Assembly (NCBI GenBank): GCA_023150875.1
Contig: JAKLKC010000007.1
Location: 1 to 64,000 of the forward strand
Direction: 5' to 3'
Length of the DNA stretch: 64,000 nt
From: Myxococcota bacterium
GTDB taxonomy: Bacteria > Myxococcota_A > UBA796 > UBA9615 > JAKLKC01
Shown: positions 16,986 through 27,771 of the stretch, piece after piece
How positions within the stretch are numbered: position 1 is the stretch's first letter
Layout: every line of letters starts with the position of its first letter
The notes under the pieces: model-generated
Told to the model about the DNA's origin: nothing
Database searches by the model: none
What the model saw: the letters and a program-made list of their open reading frames with translations, nothing else
Made by a program: the position numbers and the translations under genes

Positions 16986-17744
16986 TCAGGCGAGGGCCTC
17001 CAGGCGCTCCAGGACCTCGGCCAGTCCCGCGTGGCCAGGTGCCCGGGACACGAGGCCGCCCGCCCCGAGGACCGCTTCGGTCGCCGCTGGCGACGCCCCG
17101 GCCAGGGTGCAGGGGAGGGCCACCCGGCGGAGCCAGACGAGGTCGTTCTCGCCGTCCCCGATCCCCGCCGCCCCCTCCGCTCCCTCCCCGAGGAGGGCCT
17201 GGAGGGCGCTCCACTTGTGGGCTCCCTCCCCGGCGACGTACACCTTGCGCCCGTCCCGGAACCCGCGCAGCGCGGCGTCGTGGCGGCGCGCCCGGTGGAG
17301 GAGGGTGGGGGCGAGGGCCGCCGCCTCCTCCCGCTCCACCGCCCGCGCCACCAGGCAGGACTCGAAGTCGTCCTGCCACTCGAAGGGGGGCCAGCCCCGC
17401 TCCCGCTCTCCCTCGAGGGCGGCCCGCAGGTCCCGCCAGCGTCGGTGGGGCTCCAGGGGGCGCACGGCACCGGGGGGGCCGCAGCGGCCGCCGTCCTCCA
17501 CCACCAGCCCCGCCACCCGCGCCCCCCGGGACTCCAGGGCCTCGGCCACGATCCGGGTGCCGGCCAGGGAACGCCCCGTCGCCAGGACCAGGTCGTAGCG
17601 CCGCCCCAGCCGGATCAGGGCGTCCAGGGTGGCGCCGGCGAGGAAGGAGGGCCGGGTGCGGCCGGGTACCGTCACCGCTCCTGGAGCGGGCTGGGTGTGG
17701 AGCAGCGTGCCGTCCAGGTCCAGGACGAGGGGGCGCAGACTCAC
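16986..17744 (-). CDS. HAD-superfamily hydrolase of the Ter-associated module
   Basis: A 252-residue Mg2+-dependent HAD phosphatase, Cof-like in layout. Motif I is LDLDGT with the nucleophile Asp9 and acid Asp11; motif II is the Thr in LATGRS; a C2-type cap lies between; the late Lys is in AHKWSAL and motif IV is GIGDGENDLVW. The start is the GTG at 17744, which overlaps the StiP-gene stop (GTGA). A PRTase_2-StiP-HAD order is typical of the Ter-dependent stress system, in which the HAD is thought to dephosphorylate an intermediate of a nucleoside-like metabolite; that role is from comparative genomics, not shown here. Confidence 0.8.
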   Translation of the reverse strand: MSLRPLVLDLDGTLLHTQPAPGAVTVPGRTRPSFLAGATLDALIRLGRRYDLVLATGRSLAGTRIVAEALESRGARVAGLVVEDGGRCGPPGAVRPLEPHRRWRDLRAALEGERERGWPPFEWQDDFESCLVARAVEREEAAALAPTLLHRARRHDAALRGFRDGRKVYVAGEGAHKWSALQALLGEGAEGAAGIGDGENDLVWLRRVALPCTLAGASPAATEAVLGAGGLVSRAPGHAGLAEVLERLEALA

Positions 17745-18790
17745 GAGCCGCTCATCCTCGCCGCCGCCGTCGCCCCCCAGGCGGCGACCTCGGCCCGGCG
17801 CCACGAGACCGGCACGCGCCGCAGGCGGCACAGGTGGAGCAGGGGGGCCAGGGGCTCCGCGGTCTCCTCGGGCCCCCCGGCCAGCCACACCTCCCGCGGC
17901 TGCCGGTTGATCAGCGCCCGGGCGACCTCGTTGACGTGGAGCCTCCACCCGGGCGGGGGCTCGCCGACCGCCTCGGGCGGTGGGGCGTCCAGGTCCTCGT
18001 CCGAGGGCGGACCCTCGCCGGCCCGGAGCCACGCCCCGACCAAGTCCTCCCGCCACAGGCCGCGGGGGAAAGTGTAGACCCGGAAGGGCTCCCCCTCCCC
18101 GGTCATGAAGCCCCGGGAGAAGCCCAGGGTGCGGGGGGCGGTGAAGGTGGAGCTGGGGACGAACCGGTCGGCCCGGGTCGCCGCGGCGTCCGCGAAGCCG
18201 CGGGGATCGCAGAGCACCGCCAGGCGGGGCCCCTCCCCGGAGGTGAAGTCGCCGCCGTCCGCCGCCAGCCACCCCGCGTGGGAGGCCCGCAGCTCCCGCG
18301 CCACGCCCCCGCCGCTGGTCCAGCCGTCGACGAACCACACGGGGCGGCCGGGCCAGCGGTCCAGTACCGACCGGAGGGCAGCGGCGTCCCAGCCGGCGCC
18401 GTGGAACAGGGAGAGGGCGGCCACGGGCACGGGCTCCCCCCACCTGGCCTCCAGGGCCCGGGACAGCAGGGCGGCCACGGGGACCCCCGCCCGGAGCACC
18501 GCCAGCAGCAGAGGCGGCGCGGCGTCGAGACCGGCCACCTGGTCGGCGAGGCGCGCCACGGCGGCGGAGATCCAGGGCGCCTCCCGGCGGATGGACGCCA
18601 GGACCAGGGCGTCGATCTCGGCGTCCAGCGCGGGTTCGGGGGAGGGGAGGGCCCAGCGGCGCCACCCGGTCACCTCGGGATCGAAGGCCTCCTCGCCCCG
18701 GAATCGCCCCGCCGCACCGGGATCGTGGGGATCGATGGGCCCTGCGTCCCGGGCGGCCACCACGAGGTCCGGCCAGGGGGTGGGGATCAC
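17741..18790 (-). CDS. StiP-type protein with C-terminal PELOTA-like RNA-binding domain
   Basis: A 349-residue protein. The N-terminal part is related to a phosphoribosyltransferase fold (LLLAVLRAGVPVAALLSRAL, 94-113; VWFVDGWTSGGGVARELR, 151-168; LAVLCDPRGFADAAATRADR, about 190-209, then VPSSTF and a SR pair). These blocks match the StiP family (PF11202, labelled a cysteine protease from computational work; the only cysteines I see are Cys194 and one in the C-terminal domain). The last 65 residues (LHVNEVARALINRQPREVWL, AEPLAPLLHLCRLRRVPV) look like the PELOTA RNA-binding domain found at this position. GTG at 18790 overlaps the PRTase stop; the stop overlaps the HAD start. The tight overlaps argue that the three proteins act together. 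Confidence 0.75.
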   Translation of the reverse strand: MIPTPWPDLVVAARDAGPIDPHDPGAAGRFRGEEAFDPEVTGWRRWALPSPEPALDAEIDALVLASIRREAPWISAAVARLADQVAGLDAAPPLLLAVLRAGVPVAALLSRALEARWGEPVPVAALSLFHGAGWDAAALRSVLDRWPGRPVWFVDGWTSGGGVARELRASHAGWLAADGGDFTSGEGPRLAVLCDPRGFADAAATRADRFVPSSTFTAPRTLGFSRGFMTGEGEPFRVYTFPRGLWREDLVGAWLRAGEGPPSDEDLDAPPPEAVGEPPPGWRLHVNEVARALINRQPREVWLAGGPEETAEPLAPLLHLCRLRRVPVSWRRAEVAAWGATAAARMSGS

Positions 18791-19857
18791 CTCGGCACGA
18801 TCCAGGTGCGGGCGCGCCCGCCCCGCCGCCGCCACCAGTCCGCCAGCGCCTCCGCGTGCCCCGCCGTCGAGGGGTGGCTGGCGATCCACGCCAGCCCGGG
18901 TGGGGAGGGGACGTCGGGGTTGTAGAGGAAGTGGGGGGGCGCGTCCCCCGCCGCCCCGAGGCGGAGCCGCCCGCGGATCCACGCCCCGTCGACGTGCCAG
19001 GGGCTGCGGGTGACGTGGCGGAAGACCGGCCGGTCCCCCTCGGGCCCGGCCCACAGGTCCAGCGGAGCGGACACGCACTCGCCGATGGCGAACACCGCCC
19101 GGGGCGGATCGGCGCGCCACGCCTCCTGGTCGGAAGGGTCGCCCCGGTCCGGGCGGGGGCGCGGGGCTCCGGGGCGGCCTGGTGGGAGGTCCTCGCGCGC
19201 CGCCCCACCTACCCGGCCCGAGGGAGGCGGCGAGGCCAGGGAGTGGACCCGCACGCTCAGACCCAGGTCGGTGGCCAGGGAGGAGAGGGCGAGGCGGGCG
19301 CCCGGGGGACGTCGGTCCTCCAGGGTGACGACGTCCAACACCGGGGCGACGTCCGCCAGGGCCCGCACCAGGTTGGCCAGGGTGGCGCCGGTGGTCAGCT
19401 CGTCCTCGACGACCACGACGCGGCGGAAGGGAGCGCCCTCCGGGAGGACCACGTGGTGGTGGGGGCCGTGGGAGTGGGGCTCGTCGAAGCGTCGCGCGAG
19501 GCCCCCCACCGGCTCCTCCCGGGAAGAGAAGGCCAAGCGGGAGCCCTCCGGCAGGTGGGGCAGCAGGAACCACGCGGGGATCAGCGACGACTCGGCGAGG
19601 CCGATCGCCAGGACCGGCTCGGTCAGCGCCGGGAGCCGCGCCGCCATCGCCGCCGCCGCGGCGCCCAGGGCCCCACCGTCCAGGGGACCGAGCTTCCCCG
19701 CGACGAGGGAGGCGTACCCCTCCCGCCGCAGCGGATTGCCGTCACGCCGGACCCGCACCAGCGTCGGGGGCCCCACCGGAGGCGCGCCGTGGGGAGAGGG
19801 GGATGGGGAGTCGAGACCGCGGGGAGGGATGGGAGGGGAGACTGTAGGCGCGGGCAA
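18787..19857 (-). CDS. PRTase_2-TRSP orotate-phosphoribosyltransferase-like enzyme of the Ter module
   Basis: A 356-residue protein. The N-terminal domain is a type I phosphoribosyltransferase with the PRPP-binding motif VVVVEDELTTGAT (147-159). A His-rich loop (EPHSHGPHHH) precedes it. The C-terminal domain contains the exact TRSP tetrad (283-286, in HVTRSPWHVDG) that names the TRSP domain (PF12500) always found after PRTase_2 (PF15609). These enzymes are predicted to attach or remove ribose-phosphate on a base-like substrate in the Ter-linked pathway. Start is the ATG at 19857, although a GTG near residue 34 (TLVRVRRDGN) is possible because the first 30 residues are Pro/Ser-rich. First gene of a leftward unit, divergent from terD across a 225-bp region. 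Confidence 0.8.
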   Translation of the reverse strand: MPAPTVSPPIPPRGLDSPSPSPHGAPPVGPPTLVRVRRDGNPLRREGYASLVAGKLGPLDGGALGAAAAAMAARLPALTEPVLAIGLAESSLIPAWFLLPHLPEGSRLAFSSREEPVGGLARRFDEPHSHGPHHHVVLPEGAPFRRVVVVEDELTTGATLANLVRALADVAPVLDVVTLEDRRPPGARLALSSLATDLGLSVRVHSLASPPPSGRVGGAAREDLPPGRPGAPRPRPDRGDPSDQEAWRADPPRAVFAIGECVSAPLDLWAGPEGDRPVFRHVTRSPWHVDGAWIRGRLRLGAAGDAPPHFLYNPDVPSPPGLAWIASHPSTAGHAEALADWWRRRGGRARTWIVPR

Positions 19858-19934
19858 CGGTCGATCCCTCCCGGTGGCCCTCCCCAGCGCGCGCCATCGC
19901 CGGACGGCGCGCCGAGCGGGCTCGGGCGCGGCCG

Positions 19935-19964
19935 ATCATAGCGGAGGGCCGGCTCGGGCGCGAA
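19935..19964 (-). promoter_or_regulatory. probable promoter of the PRTase-StiP-HAD unit
   Basis: On the minus strand, TTCGCG (19964-19959), 18-nt spacer, TATGAT (19940-19935). The -10 is good, the -35 weak. It is back-to-back with the terD promoter. Confidence 0.4.
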
Positions 19965-19986
19965 CGCCCCGGTCCCGGAGGCGCGA

Positions 19987-20015
19987 TTGACCACCCCCGC
20001 CGCCTGGAATAGAGT
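19987..20015 (+). promoter_or_regulatory. strong sigma-70-type promoter of terD
   Basis: TTGACC (19987-19992), 17-nt spacer, TAGAGT (20010-20015). The predicted leader is about 60 nt. The same -10 hexamer precedes the AIM24 operon and the same -35 precedes terC. Confidence 0.6.
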
Positions 20016-20082
20016 CGCGGGCCAACGTGGATGGAGCCGCGCCCAGGGTCGCCGGGGCGCCGGCCCGGGAGGGAGAGCGAGC

Positions 20083-20664
20083 ATGGGAATCACGCTGACC
20101 AAGGGGCAGAAGATCTCGCTGGACAAGGAGGCCGGCACCCGCCTGGCGAAGGTGGTGATGGGCCTCGGCTGGGACCCCATCAAGACCAAGGGTTTCCTGG
20201 GCTTCGGCGCCAAGCAGCTCGAGGTGGACCTGGACGCCTCCTGCCTGATGTTCGACGCCGCGAAGACCCTGGTGGACGCGGTGTGGTTCCGCCAGCTCGC
20301 CAGCAAGGACGGCAGCATCCGGCACACCGGCGACAACCGGACCGGCGCAGGCGACGGCGACGACGAGCAGATCGTCGTGGACCTCTCCGCCGTCCCCGCG
20401 GGGATCCAGACCCTGGTCTTCGTGGTCAACAGCTTCACGGGCCAGAACTTCAGCCAGATCGAGAACGCCTCCTGCCGGATCCTCGACCAGAGCAGCGGCC
20501 GGGAGATCGCCAAGTACGACCTGAGCTGCCAGGGCAGCCATAACGCCCAGGTCATGGCGAAGCTCTACCGGCACAACGGCGAGTGGAAGATGCACGCCAT
20601 CGGCGAGAACGCCTCGGGGCGCACGTTCCACGAGCTGCTGCCGGCGATCAACGGCTGGTTGTAG
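20083..20664 (+). CDS. TerD family Ca2+-binding stress protein
   Basis: A 193-residue single-domain TerD/TerZ/TerE-type protein, usual length for the family. Visible signatures are GITLTKGQKISL at the N-terminus, GLGWD, DLDASCLMFD (49-58, Ca2+-site Asp residues), the GDGDDEQIVVDLS block, LVFVVNSF and the C-terminal MHAIGENASGRT. TerD proteins are cytoplasmic or membrane-associated Ca2+ binders linked to tellurite, phage and membrane stress. The ATG at 20083 has a GGGAG ribosome-binding site. It stands alone on this strand, divergent from the biosynthetic genes, and faces the thiC 3' end. Confidence 0.95.
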   Translation: MGITLTKGQKISLDKEAGTRLAKVVMGLGWDPIKTKGFLGFGAKQLEVDLDASCLMFDAAKTLVDAVWFRQLASKDGSIRHTGDNRTGAGDGDDEQIVVDLSAVPAGIQTLVFVVNSFTGQNFSQIENASCRILDQSSGREIAKYDLSCQGSHNAQVMAKLYRHNGEWKMHAIGENASGRTFHELLPAINGWL

Positions 20665-20719
20665 ACAGGCCGGGCACGGGCTCGGGCGCGGTCCCGGGGG
20701 GCGGGCGGGGGAGGCGCGA

Positions 20720-23669
<2,950 letters not shown>

Positions 23670-23795
23670 GGGGACCTCCGGGGCGCCCGGGCGGCGCCGA
23701 GCGCGACAAGGTAGCAGGCGCCGTCCCCGAAGGGGAGGGGCCGGGTCCGGGGCCCGCTTGTGCGTCGGAGCCGCGGGGCAGACGATGTCGCCACC

Positions 23796-25001
23796 GTGGA
23801 CAACGTCACCCACACCCTCTTCGGCGCCCTCCTGGGGGCCACCCTCGTCCCCCCCGGCTCCCGCCTCCACCGGGGCGCGGTGGTGGCGGCGATGGTGGGC
23901 AGCAACCTGCCCGACGCGGACCTCGTCGTCTACCTGCTGCCCCCGCCCGCGGGGGGCGACTCCCTGGCGTACCTGCTCCACCACCGGGGCTGGACCCACG
24001 TCCTGCTGGCCGCGCCCGTGCTGGCTCCCGTCGCCGTCTGGGCGGGGATCCGCGCCGGGGGGCTGGGCCGCGGCGCCTGGCCGGCCCTCGCGGGCGTCGC
24101 CCTGGCCGCGGGCCTGCTCCACGTGGGCGCCGACGCGCTGAACGACTACGGGGTCCACCCCTTCTCGCCCTTCGACCACCGCTGGATTTACGGCGACACC
24201 CTCTTCATCGCCGAGCCCGCGATCTGGCTGGCCCTGCTGCCCTTCGCCGCCGCCGCCGCGCCGTCCCGGGCGGCGCGGGTCCTTTGCCTCGCCCTGGCCG
24301 CCATCCCGCTGGGGCTCGCCTGGGGGGGCGTGCTGGGCACGCTGCCCACGGCCCTGGGCCTGACCGCATGGGCGGTCCTGGCCCTCTTCGCGCAGTCCCG
24401 CCTCGGGGGGGTGCTCCCCGCCTGGGCCGGGCTCCTGGCGGTGGTCCTGGCCTTCGCCGCCGGGGCCCGCGCCGCCCGTACTCTGGTGTCGGAAGCCCTC
24501 GCCCGGGCCGCCCCCGGGGAGCGGATCGCGCAGGTCGTCGTCTCCCCGGCCCCCGGCAACCCCGCGTGCGCGCGGGTGATCGCCGCCTCCGTGGACGGCG
24601 CGGACTGGCGACTTCGCCTGGGCACCGTGGACCTCCTTCGGCGGCGCGGCGACGCCCCGGCCTGCCATCCCTTCGCCCACCGGCCCCGCACCCTGGCCCT
24701 CGAGCCCCCCTCCACGCCGGTGCCCGAGGGGGTCGTCTGGCTCGGGGAGTACTCCGTCCCCCTCGCGGAGATCCGGGCCGCATCGGCGGAGGACTGCCGC
24801 CTCGCGGCTCTGCTGCGATTCGCGCGGGTGCCCTTCCTGGCCGACCCTCCCGAGGGGCGGATCGCCGGGGACCTCCGCTACGACATTGAGCCGGGCCTCG
24901 GCTTCGCCGAGATCCCCCTGGACGGCGCCGGCCCCTGCCCCTCGCCGGTCCCGCCCTGGGAGACGCCGGCCCTGGGCCTCCTCGCGCCGGCCGGCCGCTG
25001 A
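23796..25001 (+). CDS. membrane-bound metal-dependent hydrolase-like protein (DUF457/YdjM type)
   Basis: A 401-residue polytopic protein. It begins with the family's typical [14 protein letters not shown], followed by SNLPDADLV (Asp pair), [10 protein letters not shown] and [22 protein letters not shown], i.e. the His/Asp set of the YdjM/DUF457 phospholipase-C-like group. Four to six more hydrophobic segments follow, then a soluble C-terminal region that varies in this group. The GTG at 23796 is chosen because family members start at this Asp-Asn; a GTG at 23760 is in frame. It is divergent from thiG and shares a 126-bp promoter region. Substrate unknown. Confidence 0.7.
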   Translation: MDNVTHTLFGALLGATLVPPGSRLHRGAVVAAMVGSNLPDADLVVYLLPPPAGGDSLAYLLHHRGWTHVLLAAPVLAPVAVWAGIRAGGLGRGAWPALAGVALAAGLLHVGADALNDYGVHPFSPFDHRWIYGDTLFIAEPAIWLALLPFAAAAAPSRAARVLCLALAAIPLGLAWGGVLGTLPTALGLTAWAVLALFAQSRLGGVLPAWAGLLAVVLAFAAGARAARTLVSEALARAAPGERIAQVVVSPAPGNPACARVIAASVDGADWRLRLGTVDLLRRRGDAPACHPFAHRPRTLALEPPSTPVPEGVVWLGEYSVPLAEIRAASAEDCRLAALLRFARVPFLADPPEGRIAGDLRYDIEPGLGFAEIPLDGAGPCPSPVPPWETPALGLLAPAGR

Positions 25002-25076
25002 CCGGCTTGGGGGCGGGAGCGGGGCGGCGTATCCTCCCGGAGTCCGCTTCCCGGCGGACGCCCCGGGGGAGTGCCC

Positions 25077-26105
25077 ATGTCCGGCTCCGCGGTCCTCGAC
25101 ATCGCCCTGTGCCTGTCGTTCGTGTACCTCGCCCTCAGCCTGGTCTGCTCGGCCCTCAACGAGCTCCTGGCGAACCTCCTGGCGCTGCGGGCGAAGACCC
25201 TGGCCGAGGGGGTGCGGGCCCTGCTCCGGGACGACGGCCTGGTGGAGGACTTCTTCGCCCACCCCCTGGTGGGATCCCTCATGCGGCCGGGATCCGGGCG
25301 GGGGCCCTCCTACATCCCCTCCCGGACCTTCGCCGTCGCCGCCCTGGACGCCATCGGCAAGCGGTTCCCGGACGGCGGGACCCTGGTGGAGCGGATCGAG
25401 GCCGCCCGCCGGGCCCGGCGCATCGACGCCGGGACGGCGCGGGCCCTGAAGGCGCTGGTCCGGGACGCCGGGAGGGACGTCCGCAAGATGCGCCGGAACC
25501 TCGGCCGGGGCTTCGACGACACCATGGACCGCGCCTCGGGCTGGTACCGGCGGCGCACCCAGCACGCCATCGGGGGGATCGCCCTGGTGGTGACCCTCGT
25601 CGCCAACGCCGACACCCTGGCCATCGCCAACCAGCTCTACCGGGACGCCGGGCTCCGGGCGGCCCTGGCCGCCTCGGCGACCGAGGCGGCGGGGGCCCCC
25701 TCGGCGGCGGATGCCGGTGCCTCCCCGGCGGCCGGCGCCGCGGCGGACGCGCTGCTGGGGTGGGGGAGCGAGGACGCGGCCCTGCGCCCCCTCGCGGATC
25801 CCCTGGGCTTCGCCGCCCGCCTCGCCGGGCTCCTGTTCACCGCCGTCGCCGCCTCCCTGGGCGCCCCCTTCTGGTTCGACACCCTCTCCCGCCTGGCTCG
25901 CCTCCGGGGGGCAGGCTCCCTCCCGGCGCCCTCGGGCGGTTCCGAGCCGGACACTCGCGGGGGGAACGCCGCCCGCCCGCCCGAGGAAGAGGACGGCGGC
26001 GAGGCGCTGGACGAGGCGGAGTGGCTGGGCCGCCTGGACGCCGAGGCGGCGGAGGAGGCGGTGGCGGACCCGGCGCCCCGGGTCCCCGTCCCCGCCGGCC
26101 GGTAG
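25077..26105 (+). CDS. uncharacterised inner-membrane protein
   Basis: A 342-residue protein, not assigned to a named family. It has an N-terminal membrane helix with two Cys ([23 protein letters not shown]), a long amphipathic, Arg/Lys-rich region to about 165, a second helix ([21 protein letters not shown]), a low-complexity Ala/Gly loop, a third helix before WFDTLSRL, and an acidic, Pro-rich tail. Similar proteins with an N-terminal 'FVYL.LSL.CSALNE' segment occur widely without known function. The ATG at 25077 has GGGGGAG six bases upstream. It follows the DUF457-like gene by 75 bp and may be co-transcribed. Confidence 0.6.
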   Translation: MSGSAVLDIALCLSFVYLALSLVCSALNELLANLLALRAKTLAEGVRALLRDDGLVEDFFAHPLVGSLMRPGSGRGPSYIPSRTFAVAALDAIGKRFPDGGTLVERIEAARRARRIDAGTARALKALVRDAGRDVRKMRRNLGRGFDDTMDRASGWYRRRTQHAIGGIALVVTLVANADTLAIANQLYRDAGLRAALAASATEAAGAPSAADAGASPAAGAAADALLGWGSEDAALRPLADPLGFAARLAGLLFTAVAASLGAPFWFDTLSRLARLRGAGSLPAPSGGSEPDTRGGNAARPPEEEDGGEALDEAEWLGRLDAEAAEEAVADPAPRVPVPAGR

Positions 26106-26111
26106 CGACTC

Positions 26112-26618
26112 TCAGCGGTCCGGAGCCCCCCGGGCCCGGGCCGCCGCCACCACGCCGTCCCGCAGCTCCTCCACCACGCCCCTACCGGGCAGGTCCAGGG
26201 CGCGGGCCCCCAGGTCGACCCGGGCGCCCAGGGGACGCAGCACGTTCAGCCCCAGGAGGGATCCCGATCCCCCCGGGAGGACCACCGCCTCCACGTCCCG
26301 GACCTCCCTCCCGCCGATCCGCAGCGAGGGCAGGGTGACCACCGGCAGGCGCACCGTCGCGGTCAACCCCTGGACCGCGCGGGTGGGGGCGCCGTCTCCG
26401 GGGGCGAGGCCGAGGGCGGCCGCCATCGCCTCGGGCACCACGGTGACGGTGGCGGCGGTGTCCACCAGGAAGGGCTCCGTGAGCCACCCGTCGACGGTGA
26501 CCTCCACGGAGTGGCCCCCGGGGTGGTCCAGCAGGGGGACGCTCGCCGTGGGCTCCCGGACCGCAAGGGCGGGGACCAGCGAGACGGCGAGCAGGGCCAG
26601 GGGGACTCGGAGCGACAA
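26112..26618 (-). CDS. exported retropepsin-like aspartic protease
   Basis: A 168-residue protein with a signal peptide (core at 5-19). The body has the clan AA single-domain layout: strand then PFLVDTAATVTVVP (Asp53-Thr54-Ala55 at the catalytic position), a flap region, and the hydrophobic-hydrophobic-Gly motif SLLGLNVL. Proteases of this type act as dimers in the periplasm or membrane. The usual third residue is Gly (DTG); Ala here is seen in some relatives but may reduce activity. Convergent with the preceding membrane-protein gene (6-bp gap) and upstream of bcp in the leftward direction. Confidence 0.65.
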   Translation of the reverse strand: MSLRVPLALLAVSLVPALAVREPTASVPLLDHPGGHSVEVTVDGWLTEPFLVDTAATVTVVPEAMAAALGLAPGDGAPTRAVQGLTATVRLPVVTLPSLRIGGREVRDVEAVVLPGGSGSLLGLNVLRPLGARVDLGARALDLPGRGVVEELRDGVVAAARARGAPDR

Positions 26619-26672
26619 GGCGACCTCGCCCGGGCCTGTCGTCGCTCCGCCGCCGGAACTTGAGCGAGAGGC

Positions 26673-27134
26673 TCAGCCGGGGATCGCCTCCAGGACCTTC
26701 CGGGCGTGGCCGTCCACGGTCACCTTCGGCCAGACCCTCGCCACGTTCCCGTGGGGGTCCACCAGCACCGTCGAGCGGACGATCCCCTGGACCTCCTTCC
26801 CGTACATCTTCTTGATACCGAACGCCCCGTAAGCCTGGAGGGTCGCCTTCCCGGGGTCCGACAGCAGGGGGAAGGTCAGGCCCTGCCGGTCGCGGAACCC
26901 CTGGTGGCTCCGCACCGAGTCGGCGCTCACGCCGAGGACCTCGGCGCCCCGGGCCAGGAACTCCGGGTAGAGGTCGCGGAACTGCTGGGCCTCCAGGGTG
27001 CAGCCCGGGGTGTTGTCCTTGGGATAGAAGAAGAGGACCACCCACTTCCCGGCGAAGTCCGCGAGGGACACCGGCCCGGCGTCGCCGTCGAGGGTGAAGG
27101 GGGGAGCGGGTTCGCCGACGGTGGGGTGGGGCAT
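26673..27134 (-). CDS. bcp: Bcp-type thiol peroxidase
   Basis: A 153-residue atypical peroxiredoxin (AhpC/TSA superfamily, PrxQ/Bcp group) that reduces hydroperoxides in the cytoplasm. The peroxidatic Cys45 lies in YPKDNTPGCTLEAQQFRD; the Thr at P-x-x-T positions (TPGCT) and a late Arg complete the active site. The resolving Cys that many Bcp proteins have five residues later is Gln here, and no other Cys is present, so it should work as a 1-Cys enzyme. The ATG at 27134 has an AGGAG site 7 nt upstream. A hexamer repeat array begins just upstream. Confidence 0.9.
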   Translation of the reverse strand: MPHPTVGEPAPPFTLDGDAGPVSLADFAGKWVVLFFYPKDNTPGCTLEAQQFRDLYPEFLARGAEVLGVSADSVRSHQGFRDRQGLTFPLLSDPGKATLQAYGAFGIKKMYGKEVQGIVRSTVLVDPHGNVARVWPKVTVDGHARKVLEAIPG

Positions 27135-27150
27135 GGGGTACTCCTGGGAA

Positions 27151-27292
27151 AGCACGAGCGCGGGCACGGGCACGGGCACGAACACGAGGCGCGGGCACGA
27201 ACAGGAGGCGCGAGCACGAGCACGAGCGCGAACACGAGGCGCGGGCACGGGCACGGGCACGGGCACGATCGCGAACACGAGGCACGGGCACC
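27151..27292. repeat. imperfect GGGCACG/AACACGAG repeat array
   Basis: About 140 bp of hexamers of the form C(A/G)CG(A/G)(A/G): GGGCAC, GAACAC, GAGCAC, GAGCGC. It is in the divergent gap between bcp and the flagellar activator, the same setting as the arrays at 4929 and 7118. Confidence 0.85.
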
Positions 27293-27771
27293 ATAGCCGG
27301 GGATGGGGGGAGTGGGGAGGGGGTGCCGCGGGGACTCCGGCGCGGGGCCAACTTCGGGCGCTCTCCTTCCAACTGTCTCATGGTAGTTTTCGCCGCCGGT
27401 GGCGTGACCGGCGGGGGGCGGCGGATCTGCTCGGAAATGGGGGCATCCCCATGCTCCCGCGACAGCAATGGCGCGTACGTCTGGGACGGTCTCCGTAAGG
27501 CGCTGCACCCCTGTTCAGGCGCGGGCCGGACCGGGAGAAATCGCGTCGGACAGCGGAGAACCGACTTGACGGACGATTGGACGGTTGGCTACAACCTGCA
27601 CCGATAGCGGTCATGAAGACCGCCGACTTGCGGAACCGAGGGAAGGGACCGCCAGGGGACCGCCCAGGACGGGCAGCGGGTGACGCGGGATCCGGCACGG
27701 GGCCGGGAGCGCGCCGCCTGGAGCACCGTCGTCGTCGGCACCCGGGGGTCCACACCCGCGGAGAGGGCCAC
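27293..27771. other. 478-bp gap before the flagellar activator
   Basis: No convincing gene. It contains a less GC-rich stretch (27360-27600), a self-complementary ATGGGGGCATCCCCAT (about 27437-27452), a 6-bp hairpin (GCGGTC/GACCGC, about 27606-27622) and a possible promoter at 27566-27595. An unrecognised structured RNA or a regulated leader of about 170 nt is possible. Confidence 0.4.
27566..27595 (+). promoter_or_regulatory. possible promoter of the sigma-54 activator gene
   Basis: TTGACG (27566-27571), 18-nt spacer, TACAAC (27590-27595). This would leave about 170 nt of leader before the ATG at 27772. Confidence 0.4.
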
